From Mesotaenium endlicherianum (taxonomy: Eukaryota; Streptophyta; Zygnematophyceae; Zygnematales; Mesotaeniaceae), in assembly GCA_009602735.1 (NCBI GenBank), contig WELA01012911.1:259169-281339 (forward strand): a stretch of DNA of 22,171 nt. Reading direction: 5' to 3'. How positions within the stretch are numbered: the first letter of the stretch is position 1; each line of letters opens with the position of its first letter. The translations under genes and the position numbers were made by a program. Below are positions 17,946 through 22,171 of this stretch, piece after piece. A model generated the notes under the pieces. It was not told where the DNA came from, did no database searches, and saw only the letters and a program-made list of their open reading frames with translations.

Positions 17946-20900
17946 TCAACAAGTGGCTGCTGGCTGCTGTCTGCCTGGGACTGAATGCGCCTCGTCCTGG
18001 TCAGAGACAGTCGGATGACTCGCATCCATGTCCTCCCCATCCTGGCCGACGCTCATCTCTTTCTCGAGATCACTGATGACCTCCAGCATCGCCTTCTTGT
18101 AATTTGGCATGAAGTGGTCGAGGACCATGGAACGCGAGAGGCGCACGCGCCCGTACACGGACCTCTCCGTCGTAAACAGGCCGCTCCCCCAGGCCTCAGC
18201 GGCACTCTCGCCTGCGGGGCCCTCCTTGGGGGGCTCCTCGCTGCGAGCGCTCTCGATCGGGGGCAGAGCGCCGTCTTGCCGCAAGTTGCGCATCACATGC
18301 ACGGTCCTGCCGCACGGGAAGAAGCGCCGCGGGTCCCGCAGGAAGTCGTCGAGCTCCTCCGTGGCGCGCTCCGACCTCTCCGCCGACGACACCTGGCTCG
18401 CCACCTCCTCCTCCTCCTGCGTGATCTCCTTGGCAACCGCCTCCTCCTCCTCGTTCTGAGAGGGCGACTTCTCCAGGCGCCGGTGCAGCTCCGCCTCCAG
18501 CTCCTGCCACGAGCAGCCCTCGCCCGACTCATCCTCCCCACCTGCAGGGGCAGGCAACCAGAGGGCTCCAGCTCAGCCTTGCTTAACACTCGGCCAATCT
18601 TGGCCAGTGGCAAGGCGCTTGGATCAAACCGGAAAATGAAGGGACTTCAAGCCAATTTAATTTGGGCCAGAAAAGGTGCTGAAACCAACCGCTCATGTGT
18701 GTCAAGAGTACGTTCTTCCACCACCGCAGATGTAATTACACATTCATAGAAGCACGTTCAATTGAGACGCACATGTGAATCGTGACATGGCACTACAGCT
18801 CCCGAACTCAAGCAAGACGAGGTTCACACAAACGTGTACAGACACACGCACATACATGCACGCAAATACATACGTACATGCCACATGACAAATGATATAC
18901 ATCCCCTTACCTCCTCTCTGGTGCTGCATGTTGAGAGCAGAAACACACTGCAAAGAATATACAAAGCCACAGCCAGAGGATGACTCCCCCTTCACATACC
19001 CCCCCCCCCCGTCTCAACACCCACCTTCATCAACGTCTGCTACTTTCTCGTCATCTTCCGCGTCGTCCTCGTCCCCATCCATGGCATCCAGCAGCACCGC
19101 AAGCGCAGCAGCATCCTCGCTGCCTGGGCCCCTCAACCCCCTCGCGGCTTTGCGCAGCCGTTCTCTCGGCAGCCCCTCACACTCCCTGCCCCCCCCCTCC
19201 GCCTCCTCCAGCTCGCGCGCCCCCTCCCCCATCCCTCTCCCCGACGTCGACGCCGCTGCTGCTGCTGCTGCTTCGAGTGTTGCCGTAGGGTCAGCCCACA
19301 GGGCCTCAGCTCTCATGCCGGCGCTGCCGTGCGCGGCGTCGCCAATCAGGGGGGTGCTGGTGCCAGTGCCGGCGCTGCTCCTGGTACTGGTGCAGCTCGA
19401 GCGGTGCACGATGCGCTGGCAGTTGCTGTCGTCGCGCTCCATCATCATGGATGCCAGCCCCCGAGACTCCATGGCGTCGGGGTGAGCGGGCTTGCCGGGC
19501 GGCGCGGTGCTCTTGTCCACGGGCGGAATGCCAGGTGGGGCACGGTGGCGGCGCGGCCCCATGCAGGACCAGCCGGGCATCAGCAGCTGCGGCCTCGCCC
19601 GTACCATGGTCTGCATTCTCTGCAGCACCACCTGGGGGGGCGAGCGAGCACACATAGACGCACATTCGCGTGCGCGCACACACACACGCACACGCACACA
19701 CACGCGCGCGCACGCACGTACAGGCACGCACGCATGAGCACACATGCGCATGAAAACAACGTGTACTTGAGATGAGATGGCAGCTTCGAGTGCAATGACT
19801 CACGGTGCGACACCGACAGCTGGCTGCAGGGGTTGCCACTCCAAAAAAAAGAGCAAGAGAGTAAAGTGTGCGGATGCGAGGATTAGGCTAGGCCCCTTCC
19901 TCAAACCATTGCTGTGTCCCCCTTCCTCTTGTGACAGTCTTGTCGCAAGGCCAGCCTCCGTATGCCACACCTGATGCATACACTGGCCCGGTTCCAGCCA
20001 GCTTGCAGAAATCACCAGTCACCAGTAAACCATGCAAGGGGCGCGACGCAAAGTGTTCTGCCAACATAGCAGATCATACCTCACCCCGCACCAGATTCTG
20101 GTGGGCTAATTTCCCCCCAAGACCATACACCTGCGTAGACACGTGGTCACACAGACACACATACTGGAGGCAAAGATGAGTTGCTATGCATCCACACACA
20201 CCCATATGCAGACACACACAGGTACACGCACCCAGAAAAGTGAGAGACAGGAAAGAAGCCCTCCCTCTCCTCCCCTTCTCTTCGAGCACAAGCCCAGCAA
20301 GGGGCGGCAACGGCAGGGGAGGTCGCAGCGGCGGCGGCGCACACCTGCGTGCCGCTGGAGACGGGGCGCAGGCCCAGGGAGGCGCGGCTGCTGAGGTTGT
20401 AGGTGGCGGACCCGATGCGCGACAGGCGCGTGCCCAGCGCCGTGGCAGAGCCCATGACGACGCGCAGGATGCGCATCTGCTCCATCTGCTCCCTCAGGTC
20501 GCTGATCCACGCCGACGCCGTCACCTTCCTCACCAGCAGGAGCGGGCGCAAGGGCGGGCGCGGAGGCGGGCGAGGGCGAGGGCGAGGGCGTGGGCGTGGG
20601 CGCAAAAGTGCGTGCAGGCGCAAGGGGCAAAGGTTCCAACGGAGAGAGACGAGAGTCAGGGTGGAGCACGAATTTCTGTGAGACAAAGGCAGCTTTGCGA
20701 AGCTATGGCTGTGAAGGAAGGAGCGGGAAGGCGGGGGTAAGGGGCGAGGATTGGTGGGGGAGGAGGGAGGGGACCTAGCTGACTGGCTGGCTGGCCGGCT
20801 GGCTAATTGGGTGGATGGGTGGGTGGGACAGTGTCAGGGGCACGCCATACAAATGCATGCGGGGCTCAAGGGATCCCGAAGGATGACCCACTGCCTTGTC

Positions 20901-21591
20901 CGCCGCTCTTCAGCGACGAGTGCCAGACAGCCCCCACCCAGAACATTACTTTGCTTTCCAGCCGGTTCTTCTCGTTTTCTCACTCCCCCTCACTCTTCCT
21001 CCCGGGTGTTCTCTCCATCTCTTTTCCGGAGGCCTCGCGGCAATGCTCGCACACCAAGGAAACGCTCAGAGAGAAGAGGACGAGGAGAAGACGTGGAAGA
21101 CTCCACTGCCATAGGCATTCTACTTTTGCCTGGGCAGCCTGATAGGGCCCGCCAAGAGTGGATGCCCCTCTCCTGGCAGCATGCATGCGCGCATGCAGCC
21201 CCTTCAGCCAACACATGCACCTGGCATTATCACTGTGCGCTTGCAGCCAGCCAGTGCCTTCTTGTACACCATCATGCTCTCTCTGTCAGGTATTACATAC
21301 AATCTCACAGCAGCTGAAGAGAAAGAAAGACAAGCTTTGCACGTCACTCACCCATGTGGCCATGGAGGTGGGGGAGAGGACATATGTCATTGTTAATGTT
21401 AACACAGCAATCGCGTGTGAGTGCGAGGGAAGGTGAGACAGGGAGTGAGAGAGAAGAAGACAAGTGGGGCACCTCGGCTCTCAAGTCGTCGGCAGAGGCT
21501 GCCGAGAACGTGGGCACCAGGTCCGCGCCGTGGATGACAGATGTCACGCAGTGCACGCCCGACTCCGCAAGGTCCCACGTCATGCACGCGG
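17946..21591 (-). CDS. Class 3 mono-/diacylglycerol lipase (DAGL type), C-terminal part, 5' end outside window
   Basis: Serine alpha/beta-hydrolase of the Lipase_3 family, close to plant mono-/diacylglycerol lipases; it hydrolyses acylglycerols, probably membrane-associated. Exons on minus: 21591-21473, 20524-20345, 19631-19025, 18541-17946. Phases join, giving about 500 C-terminal residues. The first exon has ACMTWDLAESG and HGADLVPTFS, whose Asp (21521-21523) is the catalytic acid. The second has SAWISDL...RILRVVMGSATALGTRL and LRPVSSGTQ. The third has GWSCMGPRR, then low complexity including an Ala7 run and an acidic end. The fourth has FFPCGRTVHVM and RLSRSMVLDHFMPNYKKAM, whose His (18114-18116) is the probable catalytic base. 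The GHSLGGG nucleophile exon is not visible up to the right edge and must lie beyond it. The donor after the first exon (GTGCCC) and the acceptor before the second are weak, so that junction could be off by a few codons. Confidence 0.88.
18827..18895. repeat. CA-rich tract in the lipase last intron
   Basis: Imperfect CA/CATA repeat (for example acacacgcacatacatgcacgc) inside the intron between the third and fourth recognised lipase exons (18542-19024). The same intron has a 13-bp C run (about 18999-19010) near the donor side. Confidence 0.7.
19254..19272. repeat. Coding GCT/AGC trinucleotide repeat
   Basis: Six tandem CTG/GCT triplets on the plus strand, which read as consecutive GCA/GCG alanine codons in the lipase (minus strand, within AAAAAAA). 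It lies in the low-complexity segment between the GWSCMGPRR motif and the acidic end of the exon, where length change would be tolerated. Confidence 0.8.
19660..19752. repeat. Alternating CA/CG purine-pyrimidine tract in a lipase intron
   Basis: About 90 bp of nearly continuous CA and CG dinucleotides (cacacacgcacacgcacacacacgcgcgcgcacgcacg) just past the lipase acceptor at 19632-19633. This composition is prone to Z-DNA and to length variation. Confidence 0.85.
20138..20232. repeat. Second CA-rich tract in the same lipase intron
   Basis: Imperfect CA repeat (cacacagacacacatac ... cacacacacccatatgcagacacacacagg) about 115 bp past the exon 2 donor (20343-20344) of the minus-strand lipase. Together with the 19660-19752 tract it brackets the 713-nt intron. 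Confidence 0.7.
20568..20600 (+). repeat. G-quadruplex-type hexamer repeat (GGGCGA/GGGCGT)
   Basis: Six GGG runs, each separated by exactly three bases (CGA, CGA, CGA, CGT, CGT pattern), at 20568, 20574, 20580, 20586, 20592 and 20598. It lies on the plus strand, the template strand of the lipase, 44 bp upstream (in transcript sense) of a lipase acceptor at 20525-20526. In the transcript it is a C-rich CGCCCT repeat. Confidence 0.85.
21183..21196. repeat. 14-bp perfect palindrome of alternating purine-pyrimidine
   Basis: GCATGCGCGCATGC is its own reverse complement and fully alternating, in the lipase intron between the first and second recognised exons. It could form a small cruciform or Z-DNA; no protein-binding role is evident. 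Confidence 0.75.
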
Positions 21592-22171
21592 CTGCCATCA
21601 CAAAAGAGGAAGGCGGGAAGAAGGGGGGGGGGATGTTGACAGGCGGAACGGGGGGTGATAGGGGTGGAGGGTGGAGGTAGGGGAGGGAGACACCCAGCTA
21701 GTGAGAGAAGACTTGCGTGTGGTTTCGAGGAGAGACCACATACGTCAGACGCCCTCTTCTCAGCATCGGCAGCAAGTTTACAAAAGACGATGGAAAATAA
21801 TTCTCTACCATCCTCCTGACGTGCAAGCAGCAACCCGTGCAAGTGATATGTTCTCCTCTGGCTCAAGTCCGCTTCCATCTCTTACTGATTGGTTCTCCGT
21901 GGGCTAGCTTCACGGGATTAATTTTCACAGGACCCACATTTATGCACGCTTTTTGTTTCCTGCTTCTCTTAGATGTCTGTTTTTTCTGGAGGCTGGGGGG
22001 GCAGTGCAAGCAGGCGCGCATGCACGTCAGCGCCAAGTGCAACATAGCTGACATCGCATCAGCGGCTACTCGAAGCACCCACGAAGAGAGCAGGTAGGGT
22101 CTTGAAAACATTGAGGAAGAGGGTGACGTGGCACATGCAGGAGGGAGAAGGAAGGATGGGAGGAGGGGGGG
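21592..22171 (-). other. Lipase intron or unrecognised upstream sequence at the right edge
   Basis: The exon at 21591 begins within a codon after the acceptor gatggcag, so sequence to its right is intron. The expected preceding exon should encode the GHSLGGG nucleophile elbow and end near FAP; no frame here shows either. The stretch contains poly-G/C patches (about 21627-21634, 21999-22002, 22164-22171) and GGA-rich sequence but no recognisable gene. Confidence 0.55.

Noticed and set aside
17985..18749. 254-codon plus-strand open frame
   Set aside because: Shadow of the GC-rich lipase exon on the minus strand; Arg/Leu-rich with no domain, while the minus frame shows the lipase His motif.
20186..20740. 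184-codon plus-strand frame rich in Arg/Ala
   Set aside because: Antisense shadow of the lipase exon 20345-20524 and the adjoining GC-rich hexamer repeat.

Overview
This is a eukaryotic nuclear window, almost certainly from the green lineage (Viridiplantae). The genes are dense in GT-AG introns, and the spliced proteins most resemble plant and green-algal orthologues: PP4 catalytic subunit ending in DYFL, UAP56 ending in MPS, QCR9 with the RRNSVYV and GER motifs, and a plant-type class 3 mono-/diacylglycerol lipase. The gene density and simple-repeat-rich introns fit a green or streptophyte alga, but the species cannot be fixed from sequence alone. No mobile element, CRISPR array, rRNA or tRNA was found.

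Layout from left to right. (1) At 641-832 (+) is the 3' end of a DnaJC11-like J-protein gene (DUF3395 domain), preceded by an intron carrying CA-rich sequence and a ~118-bp CT microsatellite. (2) At 833-3608 is a long gene-poor stretch. (3) At 3609-8341 (+) is a complete 8-exon gene for the protein phosphatase 4 catalytic subunit (304 aa); intron 6 holds a 399-bp pure C tract. (4) At 8342-9146 is the convergent spacer. (5) At 9147-10537 (-) is a small 3-exon gene for the complex III subunit QCR9 (68 aa). No open reading frame covers it end to end, so it emerges only by splicing. (6) At 10538-11275 is a 738-bp head-to-head spacer, probably a divergent promoter. (7) At 11276-16340 (+) is a complete 11-exon gene for the DEAD-box ATPase UAP56/Sub2/DDX39B (428 aa), with an 11-nt last coding exon. 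(8) At 16341-17945 is the second convergent spacer. (9) At 17946-21591 (-) are the last four recognised exons of a DAGL-type class 3 lipase. It carries the catalytic Asp and His, but the exon with the nucleophilic Ser lies off the right edge. From about 17.9 kb onward the sequence becomes clearly GC-richer.

The genes are unrelated housekeeping functions (protein folding, phosphorylation signalling, respiration, mRNA export and splicing, lipid hydrolysis). They do not form a pathway or operon, and I see no previously undescribed system. The features most worth checking are the extreme homopolymer and microsatellite tracts inside introns (both containing the window's only N bases), the shared QCR9/UAP56 promoter, the ~420-residue Asp-to-His spacing of the lipase with a G-quadruplex-type hexamer repeat in its intron, and unexplained open frames in and beside QCR9. 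Exon boundaries were inferred by matching known protein families from memory and requiring GT-AG sites with correct phase; no alignment or transcript data were available.
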